The translations under genes were made by a program, and so were the position numbers. Of a stretch of DNA of 32,902 bases, positions 16,643 through 24,224 are shown piece by piece (the stretch's first letter is position 1; each line of letters starts with the position of its first letter). Source of the DNA: JBHELG01 sp046263195 (GTDB lineage: Bacteria; Actinomycetota; Nitriliruptoria; Nitriliruptorales; JAHWKO01); the NCBI GenBank assembly GCA_046263195.1, contig JBHELG010000002.1:1-32902 (forward strand). The letters are read 5' to 3'. The notes below the pieces were generated by a model. That model searched no databases. It saw nothing but the letters and a program-made list of their open reading frames with translations, and was not told the origin of the DNA.

Positions 16643-17476
16643 ATGGCGACCACACCCTTCGTCATCGACGTGGACGAGGCGACCTTCGAGCGCGAGGTGG
16701 TCGACCGGTCCCGAGAGGTCCCGGTCGTCGTCGACTTCTGGGCCGCCTGGTGCGGGCCGTGCCGCACGCTGGGCCCGCTGCTCGAGCGGTCCGTGTCCTC
16801 CCGGGAAGGGGGGGTCGTGCTCGCCAAAGTGGACATCGACCGCAACCCCCGCCTCGCGGCTCGCTTTGGAGTGCGCAGCATTCCGGCGGTGAAAGCCTTC
16901 CGGAATGGCGCGGTCGTCGATCAGTTCGTCGGGGCGCTGCCTACCCGCCAGGTCGAGACCTTCCTCGACCGGCTCCAGCCCTCTGAAGCCGACCGTGTCG
17001 TGACCGCCGCATTGCAACTTCTTCCCGACGACCCCGAAGCGGCCGAGCCGTGGCTGCGTCGGGCGCTCGAACTCGACCCCCGTCATCGCCTGGCCGCCAT
17101 CGAGCTCGCCCGGCTAATCGTCGACCGGGCCCCCGACGAGGCGCTCGAGCTACTCACGCCACATCGACCTGACCCGGCCGTGGAGCAGGTCGCTGTCCGT
17201 GCGGAGCTTGCCCGTGGCGGCGGGAATGTCGCTGACCTGCGCGCCAGCGTGGAGCGGAATCCCAGAGATGCCAGCGCTCGTCTGTCGTTGGGGCGAGCCC
17301 TGGCAGCAACCGGCGCCTACGAGGATGCCATCGAGGAGCTGCTAGCCGCCGTGCGCAGTGGCGGACCTGAGCGCGAGGAGGCGCGCGAGCAGCTCGTGGC
17401 CCTGTTTCACGTCATCGGGGAAGGCGACTCGCGCGTCTCGGAGGCGCGGAAGCGATTGGCGTCCGCTCTCTACTGA
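16643..17476 (+). CDS. Thioredoxin-domain protein with TPR tail (CnoX/YbbN-like)
   Basis: A 277-residue cytosolic protein. Residues 1-110 are a thioredoxin domain with the active site WCGPC at 36-40 and the cis-Pro loop SIPAVKAF. Residues 115-275 are helical with TPR-like pairs (PEAAEPWLRRALELDPRH, DASARLSLGRALAATGAYEDAIEELLAAV). This is the architecture of CnoX (YbbN), which in E. coli works with GroEL and DnaK to protect clients from oxidation; activity here is by family only. Unlike the E. coli protein it keeps both active-site cysteines, so disulphide exchange is plausible. ATG 16643 directly follows AGAGGAGAGG (16631-16640). It is divergent from polA, 136 nt apart, and ends before a hairpin. 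Confidence 0.9.
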   Translation: MATTPFVIDVDEATFEREVVDRSREVPVVVDFWAAWCGPCRTLGPLLERSVSSREGGVVLAKVDIDRNPRLAARFGVRSIPAVKAFRNGAVVDQFVGALPTRQVETFLDRLQPSEADRVVTAALQLLPDDPEAAEPWLRRALELDPRHRLAAIELARLIVDRAPDEALELLTPHRPDPAVEQVAVRAELARGGGNVADLRASVERNPRDASARLSLGRALAATGAYEDAIEELLAAVRSGGPEREEAREQLVALFHVIGEGDSRVSEARKRLASALY

Positions 17477-17512
17477 CCACTCCCGGCGCGGACGATCCTG
17501 TCGTCCACCCGG

Positions 17513-17533
17513 AACCCTCGCGCCGCGAGGGTT
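17513..17533 (+). terminator. Hairpin after the thioredoxin/TPR gene
   Basis: AACCCTCGC-GCC-GCGAGGGTT is a perfect 9-bp stem 37 nt past the stop at 17476. There is no T-run, as is common for actinobacterial terminators. The AT-rich stretch after it (about 17570-17600, with TAATGT) may hold the promoter of the next gene. Confidence 0.55.
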
Positions 17534-17660
17534 GGGCATGGCGATTCCCCGTGTGTCGAGAAGTTCGATCGTATTCAAGTTAATGTAGTAGTTTTCCGAT
17601 TACCTTCCGTAAGTCAGCCGGCTCGTACCTGATTCGGCGACGTCAGGAAGGTCTACAGCA

Positions 17661-20555
17661 GTGACACACCGTATCCCGGCTGCCCTACTGCATCGCGTGG
17701 CACCAAGCGTCCCTTTGCCTTTGATGTCCGCGAGGGCAAGCGGGCGTAGCATCGGCGGCCGCCGGCGCCCAGTGGCAACCCTCATGGCCGCCCTCACCGT
17801 AACGGTCAACCTTGTGGGCCTGACCCTGGCGCCGGGAAGCTCAGCGGCGGCCGCTACGAGCCTCCCGGCCGGATTCGTGCTCCTTTCGTCGAGCAGCGGA
17901 CAGGGTCAATACAACCTGACGGACTTCTCGTACCTGCCGGATGGCTCGATCCTCACGAGCGGCAAGGATGGCACGGTCAACTGGGTGCCGGCGGGCGGCA
18001 CGCCCCGCAGGATCGCCCGTCTGCCAGTGCTCACCGACGGTGACCTGGGCCTGGTCGGCCTCGCGGTGGCCCCCGACTACTCCACGACGCGGCGCGTGTA
18101 CACCACCCGGGCCCTGTCCGCACCAGACGGCCGGCGCGTCCTGCGGCTCAGCGGGTGGACCGTGACCGGCGACGAAGACGGCGAACCGGCCGCGCTCGCC
18201 GAAGAGGCGATGATCGTGGAGACTTCGGCCGACTCCAACGTCCACGCCATGACGGGCGTGGTCGCGTCCGAGGACGGCACCCTTTGGGTGAGCATCGGCG
18301 ACTCCGGCTCGCACACTGCCGTAAATCCTCAGACGCTGCGCACGCTCCACGTGAACGACGCCCACGGCAAGCTCCTGCACATCCTCCCCGACGGGCGCGG
18401 GGTCCCCTCCAACCCGTCCTATGACCCGGCCGCCCCGACGGCATGGCGCAGCCGCGTGTACGCCAGCGGCTTCCGCAGCCCGTTTCGGCTGTCCCTGGAT
18501 CCCGCCAGCGGCGCCCCCATCCTGGGAGACGTCGGCTGGAACACCTACGAGGAGGTCAACGTCGTGCGCCCCGGCGCCAGCTACGGCTGGCCCTGCTGGG
18601 AGGGACCCGAACCCACCCCCGGCTACCGCGACCTGCCCGAGTGCAGCGGCGTAGGCCATACGCCCCCGCTGTGGTCGTACGACCGCCAAGTAGGGGGCAG
18701 CATCACGGGCGGGCTCGTTTACACCGGCGAGTCGTACCCGGCTGCCTACCAGGGCGCCTACTTCTTCGGCGACTACGTGTCCAAGCGTCTGTGGACTCTC
18801 ACCTTCGACGCCGGCGGCCGAATAACCCGGGCACCGGAAACGGCCGGGTTCGCGTCGGAGATCGGGGGGCCGGTCAAGCTCGCGGCCGGACCGGGTGGAG
18901 ACATCGTCTTCGCCGACCTCTACGACGGAACCATGCACCGGCTCACCTACACCCCCGGCAACCGGGCACCGACGGCCGAGGCCAAGACCGCCACCGACCC
19001 CGACACCCGCACGGTGGCCTTCGACGCCTCCCGCTCCAGCGACCTCGACGGTGACGCGATCTCCTACGCCTGGGACTTCGGCGATGGCACCACCGGCACC
19101 GGGATGAAGACCTCCCACACCTACGTTCCCGGAGACAGCCGGCTGACTGCCCGCCTGACCGTGACCGACAGCGTCGGCAATCAGGACAGCATCGGGATCA
19201 CGGTCGCACCGTTCAACCACGCCCCGACACTCGCGCTGCAGGGTCCCGCCACTGACCGCACCTATGCCGTGGGCGATACGGTGGAGGCGACCGCTACCAC
19301 TAGCGACGACGAGGACGGCGCCCTCCCCGTGCGGTGGCGCACCGACCTCGTCCACTGCCGGGGCGCGGTGTGCCACTCCCACCCCGGCTCCAGCCAAGAC
19401 GGTGACACCTACGCTGTCGTCTTCGACGACCACGGCGACGACACCCGCATGGAGGTGCGCGCCTCTGCCAGTGACGGCTACGGAGTCGTCACCGAGCAGA
19501 CCTTCATCGCCCATCCTGCGCTCCGGCGGCTCACGCTCGCCAGCTCCACTCCCGCCACCATGGAGCACAACGGCCGGGACAGCAATGCCGCTCTCGTCGC
19601 AGTAGGTTCGACCAACTCGGTTGCGGCCGCCGCCACGGCCACTGACGGGGTGGCAACCTTCGACCGCTGGGACGACGCCTCCGGCCGTCAGCGCACACTT
19701 GTGATGCCGGATGGGGACGTGACTCTGACCGCCCGCTACGCGACCCCTATCGACCGTCGTTACGCCAGCGATCCCGCCTTCCGCTCCGTCCTGGGGGCGG
19801 CGACCGACACCGAGCAGGGGGGTGCCGATCTGCGGTGGCGCGACTTCCAGGCGGGCCGAGCCTACTGGTCTCCCTCCACCGACGTGCGCGAGGTACACGG
19901 CGCGATCGCTGGCACCTACCAACGCCTCGGCGCGCACGTCGCGTACGGGGTCCCCGCCACGGACGAGACACCCACTCCCGACGGCGCCGGTCGCTTCAAC
20001 CACTTCACCGGCGGGCGCAGCATCTACTGGACTTCTACCACCGGGGCCCACGCCATCTGGGGCGCCATTCGCGACCGCTGGAAGGCCACCGGCTGGGAGA
20101 CCGGCCCCCTCGGCTACCCCACCACCGACGAGTCCCCCACGCCCGACGGCGTCGGCCGCTTCAACCACTTCTCCAAGGCCGGCTCCATCTACTGGACACC
20201 GGGCGCCGGGGCCCACGCCATCTGGGGTGCGATTCGCGACCGCTGGAAGGCGACCGGCTGGGAGACCGGCCCCCTCGGCTACCCCACCACTGACGAGTCC
20301 CCCACGCCCGACGGAGTCGGCCGCTTCAACCACTTCTCCAAAGCCGGCTCCATCTACTGGACACCGGGCACGGGCGCGCGGGAGGTGTACGGCGCCATCC
20401 GGGCCCGCTGGGCCCAACTCGGCTGGGAGCGCTCCTACCTCGGCTACCCCACCTCCGGCGAGTTCTCCGTACCCGGCGGCCGGCGCAGCAACTTCCAGCA
20501 AGGCTACATCGTCTGGGACGCCCGTACCGGCGCAGTGACCGACCGGCGGTACTGA
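17661..20555 (+). CDS. Secreted sugar-dehydrogenase-like propeller fused to PKD, InlB-like and LGFP repeats
   Basis: A 964-residue exported protein. A long signal peptide (about 1-66, ending in SSAAAA) precedes a glucose/sorbosone dehydrogenase-type beta-propeller (about 68-430; HAMTGVVASEDGTLWVSIGD, YASGFRSPFRL, NVVRPGASYGWPCWEG). Then come a PKD domain (about 434-520, YAWDFGDGTTGTG), an Ig-like domain (to about 605), an InlB-type repeat (about 615-690) and five LGFP-type repeats of about 55 residues (about 697-960; GPLGYPTTDE, RFNHFSKAGSIYWTP). PQQ-dependent sugar oxidation is the family role, but is not proven here. LGFP repeats are associated with the actinobacterial cell wall, so surface attachment is inferred. 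GTG 17661 has AGGAAGG about 9 nt upstream. It ends convergent with the pdtaR-like gene. Confidence 0.88.
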   Translation: MTHRIPAALLHRVAPSVPLPLMSARASGRSIGGRRRPVATLMAALTVTVNLVGLTLAPGSSAAAATSLPAGFVLLSSSSGQGQYNLTDFSYLPDGSILTSGKDGTVNWVPAGGTPRRIARLPVLTDGDLGLVGLAVAPDYSTTRRVYTTRALSAPDGRRVLRLSGWTVTGDEDGEPAALAEEAMIVETSADSNVHAMTGVVASEDGTLWVSIGDSGSHTAVNPQTLRTLHVNDAHGKLLHILPDGRGVPSNPSYDPAAPTAWRSRVYASGFRSPFRLSLDPASGAPILGDVGWNTYEEVNVVRPGASYGWPCWEGPEPTPGYRDLPECSGVGHTPPLWSYDRQVGGSITGGLVYTGESYPAAYQGAYFFGDYVSKRLWTLTFDAGGRITRAPETAGFASEIGGPVKLAAGPGGDIVFADLYDGTMHRLTYTPGNRAPTAEAKTATDPDTRTVAFDASRSSDLDGDAISYAWDFGDGTTGTGMKTSHTYVPGDSRLTARLTVTDSVGNQDSIGITVAPFNHAPTLALQGPATDRTYAVGDTVEATATTSDDEDGALPVRWRTDLVHCRGAVCHSHPGSSQDGDTYAVVFDDHGDDTRMEVRASASDGYGVVTEQTFIAHPALRRLTLASSTPATMEHNGRDSNAALVAVGSTNSVAAAATATDGVATFDRWDDASGRQRTLVMPDGDVTLTARYATPIDRRYASDPAFRSVLGAATDTEQGGADLRWRDFQAGRAYWSPSTDVREVHGAIAGTYQRLGAHVAYGVPATDETPTPDGAGRFNHFTGGRSIYWTSTTGAHAIWGAIRDRWKATGWETGPLGYPTTDESPTPDGVGRFNHFSKAGSIYWTPGAGAHAIWGAIRDRWKATGWETGPLGYPTTDESPTPDGVGRFNHFSKAGSIYWTPGTGAREVYGAIRARWAQLGWERSYLGYPTSGEFSVPGGRRSNFQQGYIVWDARTGAVTDRRY
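20041..20370 (+). repeat. Two 165-bp tandem units within the LGFP region
   Basis: Bases 20041-20205 and 20206-20370 are near-identical with period 165 (55 codons). By eye six positions differ and all are third-codon, silent changes, so the protein repeats are identical over about 52 residues. Confidence 0.9.
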
Positions 20556-20603
20556 TCACGGCTCACACCGACGCCACTGCTTCAGCAGAGCTGTCGCTCG
20601 CTC

Positions 20604-21239
20604 TCACGTGGGGGAGGAACCGTCTCCGAACTCAGCGAGGATGTGTTCCGCGACCGCTCGCATCGTCATGCGCCGCTGCATCGCTTGCCGCTGGATCCAG
20701 CGGAACGCCTCGCTCTCGGTCATATCTTGCGTGTCTTGCAGGACGCCCTTGGCGCGTTCGACGAGTTTGCGCGCCTCGAGGCGTCCTTGGAGATCGTCGA
20801 CTGCAGCCTCTAGCCCGGACATCTCCTGGAACCGTCCCGCCGCGATCTCGACGGCTGGCAGCAGGTCGTGCTTCTGAAAGGGCTTGACGAGGTAGGCCAT
20901 GGCGCCGGCCCGTCGTGCCTTCTCCACCAGATCACGCTGGCTGAACGCGGTGAGGATCAGTACGGCAGCGAGGCGATCCTGTGCGATCTCCTCGGCCGCT
21001 TGTATTCCGTCCATGACCGGCATCTTGATATCGAGGATGACGAGGTCCGGCCGCAGCTCGCGCGTGAGACGCACCGCAGAGGCCCCATCGGCGACCTCCG
21101 CCACGACTTCAAAGCCCTCCTCCTCGAGCATCTCCTTCAGGTCGAGGCGGATGAGCGCTTCGTCCTCGGCGATGAGAACCCGCGTCGGGGTGGTCGCCTG
21201 CACCTCCGACGAAGTTGGCGCCCGCGTGTCCTTCGTCAC
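20604..21239 (-). CDS. pdtaR: ANTAR-domain response regulator (PdtaR-like antiterminator)
   Basis: A 211-residue two-domain regulator. Residues 18-138 are a receiver domain with the acidic pocket EDE (25-27), phospho-acceptor Asp 70 (VILDIKMP) and Lys 119 (YLVKPF). Residues 145-205 are an ANTAR RNA-binding domain (LEARKLVERAKGVLQDTQDMTESEAFRWIQRQAM). ANTAR proteins bind paired hexanucleotide loops in nascent RNA and prevent termination. The closest known protein is PdtaR (Rv1626) of M. tuberculosis, also encoded near polA, whose partner kinase is PdtaS; no kinase gene is seen in this window. GTG 21239 has GAGGG about 9 nt upstream and overlaps the TGA of the preceding coiled-coil gene (GTGA). 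Confidence 0.93.
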   Translation of the reverse strand: MTKDTRAPTSSEVQATTPTRVLIAEDEALIRLDLKEMLEEEGFEVVAEVADGASAVRLTRELRPDLVILDIKMPVMDGIQAAEEIAQDRLAAVLILTAFSQRDLVEKARRAGAMAYLVKPFQKHDLLPAVEIAAGRFQEMSGLEAAVDDLQGRLEARKLVERAKGVLQDTQDMTESEAFRWIQRQAMQRRMTMRAVAEHILAEFGDGSSPT

Positions 21240-21502
21240 GTCGATCGTCCCTCCACGTCGAGGAGGCGGTCCAGCAGCCGGTCGCGCTCACGCCCGAGCT
21301 CCTCTACCCTCTCCCTCGCCTCCTCCAGCAGCCGGCCGTGCCGCTCGAGATCGGCATGCGCCGCCCGCCAGGCTCGGTCAGCAAGCGGCGTTTGGGCGAC
21401 GAGCTTGCGGGTCTCCGCTTCGTCGGCGGCCTCGCGGAGGTAGGCGACCTGCTCGGCCAGAACGCGCTCGTTGGCTCGCGCGCGGCGAAGCCGTTCGTGC
21501 AC
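21236..21502 (-). CDS. Short coiled-coil protein coupled to the response regulator
   Basis: An 88-residue, highly charged protein made almost only of heptad-type helix (ANERVLAEQVAYLREAADEA, then LERHGRLLEEARERVEELGR), so a coiled coil is predicted along its length. It has no signal or membrane segment and I do not recognise a family. Its TGA overlaps the GTG start of the pdtaR-like gene, which strongly suggests a two-gene unit with translational coupling. The GTG start at 21502 has GAGGAG about 12 nt upstream, and the frame stays open for about 45 codons further, so the N-terminus could be longer. A role in signal input or dimerisation for the regulator is inference from position only. Confidence 0.62.
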   Translation of the reverse strand: MHERLRRARANERVLAEQVAYLREAADEAETRKLVAQTPLADRAWRAAHADLERHGRLLEEARERVEELGRERDRLLDRLLDVEGRST

Positions 21503-22150
21503 GTTCGCCAGTCGCTCCTCGACCTTGGCTGCGCCGCGTGAGCTTCCCGTAGCGCTCCCCCTGGACGACCGCGGGAGCCCGGGTGGTTTTGGCCCTCACC
21601 GCGTCGGAAGCGTAGTCGAGTCAATCAAGCAAGAAACAAGTTTTCTCGGCGACATGCAGGCCAGCGTGCGTCCAGCTGGCTATCTGCCCTCCTCACGTCA
21701 TGGCCGCGAGGCGTTCGGCTGCATGACTACCCCTATCACAAGGGAGGCCCCACGGTCTCGGGGGACTCCCACGCCGGTCCGTCGCCGCACACCGAGAGCT
21801 GGCCGCGCGCATGTGCGGAGCGTAGGGTCCCAGCGAGCACGACCACCGTTCACGCGCGCTTTCGCGAGTCCGCTACGGTTCCTACCGTAAGAGGCTGCGG
21901 CAAGCTCGGCTGTCCGCGATCGTGGCCTTGGTGGGGCGCTGGCCACCCTCGACGCCATCTCGACGTCGACAGCCGAACGTGCTCACGTCACTTGACCTAC
22001 ACGCCGAAAGCGCTGCCAGACCGAAAATAGCTGCCTCGCCGCTCCCCGAGCGCTTCACCCCCCGCCACCTCTTGTCTCACCTTGCCTGTGAAGATCTCCG
22101 CAAGCCGAAAGCAACCAAGTGGGCCGACACTGAGCAGTACGAGATGGGGC
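21503..22150. other. 650-nt intergenic region between divergent operons
   Basis: This should hold promoters for the pdtaR unit (minus) and the phospholipid operon (plus). On the minus strand, TTGTTT and TACGCT occur 19 bp apart near 21609-21640, a weak promoter candidate. A perfect palindrome lies at 21874-21889. No reading frame here has a ribosome site or recognisable motif, and no tRNA was found. Confidence 0.5.
21874..21889. promoter_or_regulatory. 16-bp palindrome TACGGT-TCCT-ACCGTA, possible operator
   Basis: Exact 6-bp inverted arms with a 4-bp spacer in the middle of a divergent intergenic region. TACGGT also resembles an actinobacterial -10 (TAnnnT) on both strands. Either an operator or paired -10 elements; neither is proven. 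Confidence 0.35.
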
Positions 22151-22726
22151 ATGCGTGAGAGCGTGCGCTTCTTCGGGTCCTTCCTGGCCCATCCGCTCCG
22201 CGTCGGGGCTGTCCTTCCCACGAGCCAACGCACCGTGCGGCTTATGCTGGACATGGCCAACCTCCCCGCCGCTCGTCGGGTAGCCGAGTTCGGAGCAGGC
22301 ACGGGCGTCTATACCACCGAGATCCTGAAACGGGTCGGCCCCCAAGCGCATGTGGTGGCCTTCGAAATCGACCCGAGCCTTGCAGCGGATCTCTCGGCTC
22401 GGATAGAGGATCCCCGACTGCAGATCGTCACCGATTCCGCCGAGCGGGCGGGAGAATATCTCGCCGGCAAGAAGATGGATGTGGTCGTCTCGTCCCTCCC
22501 TTTCACCTCCATGTCGAAGCAGATCAGGCGCGCCATCCTCGACCAGGCGACGCGCATCCTGCGGGACGACGGGGTGATGCTCGTCATTCAGTACTCGACG
22601 GTCCTGCGGCGCGACCTCCAACGACGGTTCGCCTCGGTGCGACGAAGCATCTCGCTGTTCAACGTTCCGCCCGCCTTCCTCTTCGCCTGCCGCGAACCTC
22701 TGATGAAGGGGATATCCATCCGATGA
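22151..22726 (+). CDS. SAM-dependent methyltransferase, phospholipid N-methyltransferase-like
   Basis: A 191-residue class I SAM methyltransferase. The SAM motif VAEFGAGTGVYT is at residues 44-55, with FEID (acidic loop) after it and VVVSSLPFTSM as motif IV. The N-terminal block FFGSFLAHPLRVGAVLPTSQ is typical of the PmtA-type phospholipid N-methyltransferases (COG3963), which methylate phosphatidylethanolamine towards phosphatidylcholine; rRNA adenine dimethylases share the fold but not that block. Its stop overlaps the psd start (ATGA), placing it first in an operon that makes its presumed substrate. The start is uncertain: ATG 22151 has a weak ribosome site, and upstream in-frame codons lack similarity. 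Confidence 0.82.
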   Translation: MRESVRFFGSFLAHPLRVGAVLPTSQRTVRLMLDMANLPAARRVAEFGAGTGVYTTEILKRVGPQAHVVAFEIDPSLAADLSARIEDPRLQIVTDSAERAGEYLAGKKMDVVVSSLPFTSMSKQIRRAILDQATRILRDDGVMLVIQYSTVLRRDLQRRFASVRRSISLFNVPPAFLFACREPLMKGISIR

Positions 22727-23382
22727 TCACGAAGCGGAGTTGGAGGTCGGCGAGCAGATCGCTGCTGGTGCCACTCGCCGTCGGGGTGGTGCTCCTCCCG
22801 ATGAGTCGACGGGGCGCTGCCGCTGCGTTCGCGACGGCAGGAATTGTGCTGGCGTTTTTTCGCGATCCCGAACGGAGGCTCGAGCCGGACCCGGGCATCG
22901 TGTATGCCGCGGCGGATGGAAGAATCACGGCTGTCGAGTCCGTGCCCGCCCCCTGGAACGATGAGGACGAGGCGCTGAGGATCGCCACCTACCTGTCACT
23001 CCGTGACGTCCACGTCAACAGGAGCCCCGTCCAAGGCAGGGTGACCGGGATCGAGGAACGGGCTGGCTCCTTCTCTCCGGCGTTCCTTGACACCGCGGGC
23101 TCGTCGAACCGCCAAAACCGAATCTCCATAGATGGTCCTTCCAGACGGGCCGTGGTCGTCCAGGTGGCCGGGATCCTCGCGCGCCGGATCTCGAGATGGG
23201 TAGAGGTCGGCGACAGCGTGGAGGCGGGGCAGCGGATAGGCCTCATCCACTTCGGATCCCGCACGGATGTCGTCCTCCCCGCGTCCGCTGCCGTCCCCCT
23301 CGTCCGGCGCGGGGACCGAGTACGTGCGGGAGTCACGCCGCTGGCCCGCTACCACGACCGGCAGGGGGGCAGCGTCACATGA
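22723..23382 (+). CDS. psd: Phosphatidylserine decarboxylase (short, PSD-A type)
   Basis: Psd converts phosphatidylserine to phosphatidylethanolamine with a pyruvoyl group made by self-cleavage. The 219-residue length and single N-terminal membrane segment (about 12-45) fit the short archaeal/actinobacterial type. FFRDPER is at 45-51, DVHVNRSPVQGRV near 95-106 carries the conserved His residues, and the self-cleavage site is the Gly-Ser of HFGSRTDVVLP (178-179). The start ATG 22723 overlaps the methyltransferase stop and its own TGA overlaps the pssA ATG, both as ATGA, so translation is coupled across all three genes. Confidence 0.94.
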   Translation: MITKRSWRSASRSLLVPLAVGVVLLPMSRRGAAAAFATAGIVLAFFRDPERRLEPDPGIVYAAADGRITAVESVPAPWNDEDEALRIATYLSLRDVHVNRSPVQGRVTGIEERAGSFSPAFLDTAGSSNRQNRISIDGPSRRAVVVQVAGILARRISRWVEVGDSVEAGQRIGLIHFGSRTDVVLPASAAVPLVRRGDRVRAGVTPLARYHDRQGGSVT

Positions 23383-24116
23383 AGAATCCGACGAGGTACC
23401 CCATGCGGCAGTTCATGCACCTGTCCAACATCGCGACCAGCGGGAACCTGGTCGCCGGCTTCCTGTCGCTGCTCCTGATCTCACGAGCCGAGCTCGGCTG
23501 GGCTGCCATCCTGGTGCTCGTCAGTGCGATGCTCGACGCGGTCGATGGGCCGGTGGCTCGTGCGACCGGCGCACAGAGTCAGTTCGGTTCCAATCTCGAC
23601 TCTCTCGCTGACGTGATTTCCTTCGCTGTTGCCCCGGCCTTCGCGACCTACATGGGCTCCTTGCAAGACCTTCCGGTTGTAGGCGTCGCCGCCTGTCTCT
23701 GCTTCGTGCTCTGCAGCGCCTGGCGGTTGGCCCGCTTTCCGCTGTGCAAGGACCCGCACTACTTCGTCGGTTGTCCGGTACCGGTTGCGGGGGTCCCGGT
23801 CATGCTGCTCGCGGCTCTCCGTCCCCACCCGTTCGTAGCGCTGGCGACTGTCCTGGCTCTGAGCCTGCTCATGGTGGGCACGATCCCCGTGCCGACGCTG
23901 TCCCGGCTCCGCAACCTCGAGCTACGCCGCCTCCGCCCCATTCCAAGGCCAGCGCGACGATCCCGACCTCGGACTGCCCGTGCTGACGGGAGGCGCGGTC
24001 CGCGGGTCCATCTGCGGCCGCGTCCTCCCCGCCCGCACCGCTCGGCGCGACGGGGGAGGTTCGGGCGGCGTCGGGCGGGGCGTCGGACGAGGAGGGAAGG
24101 CCGCGAGGCGGCCTAG
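23379..24116 (+). CDS. pssA: CDP-diacylglycerol-serine O-phosphatidyltransferase
   Basis: PssA joins CDP-diacylglycerol and serine to give phosphatidylserine, the substrate of Psd. The CDP-alcohol phosphotransferase signature is complete: D53, D56-G57, A60-R61, G70, D74 and D78. Residues 18-185 hold the membrane helices. The final 55 or so residues (from about LRRLRPIPRP) are almost only Arg, Pro and Gly and look like high-GC DNA read beyond the natural end; a frameshift that removed an earlier stop, or a genuine basic tail, are both possible. ATG 23379 overlaps the psd stop. The end lies 10 nt from the 3' end of the convergent tRNA. Confidence 0.93.
   Translation: MKNPTRYPMRQFMHLSNIATSGNLVAGFLSLLLISRAELGWAAILVLVSAMLDAVDGPVARATGAQSQFGSNLDSLADVISFAVAPAFATYMGSLQDLPVVGVAACLCFVLCSAWRLARFPLCKDPHYFVGCPVPVAGVPVMLLAALRPHPFVALATVLALSLLMVGTIPVPTLSRLRNLELRRLRPIPRPARRSRPRTARADGRRGPRVHLRPRPPRPHRSARRGRFGRRRAGRRTRREGREAA
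24099..24113 (-). terminator. Terminator-like hairpin behind the tRNA
   Basis: On the minus strand GGCCGC-CTC-GCGGCC forms a 6-bp stem starting 14 nt past the tRNA 3' end and is followed by the pyrimidine run TTCCCTCC. It lies inside the 3' end of pssA. Confidence 0.45.
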
Positions 24117-24126
24117 ACGGGTGCGG

Positions 24127-24200
24127 TACCCCCGGTGGGATTCGAACCCACACTGGCACCGGTTTGAGCGGTGTGCCTCTGCCGCTTGGGCTACGGGGGC
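24127..24200 (-). tRNA. tRNA with anticodon CAA (Leu by anticodon), class I body
   Basis: The minus strand folds as a complete 74-nt tRNA. Acceptor GCCCCCG pairs with CGGGGGT (first pair G-U, discriminator A). The D arm has a 3-bp stem GCC/GGC and an 11-nt loop with G18-G19. The anticodon stem is CACCG/CGGTG with loop CTCAAAC, so anticodon CAA at 24164-24166. The variable loop is only 5 nt (CCAGT) and the T arm is GTGGG-TTCGAAT-CCCAC. T8-A14 and A15-T48 tertiary pairs are possible. CCA is not encoded. CAA decodes UUG (Leu), yet bacterial tRNA-Leu normally has a long variable arm, so the amino acid identity is uncertain. It lies 24 nt behind the HNH gene on the same strand. Confidence 0.93.
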
Positions 24201-24224
24201 GACTGTTCCGATCACTCTCAGTTC

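Noticed and set aside
17841..20501. 886-codon open frame on the minus strand opposite the LGFP protein gene
   Set aside because: A shadow of biased GC third positions in the real gene; composition is mostly Gly, Val and Ala, with no motif and no ribosome site.
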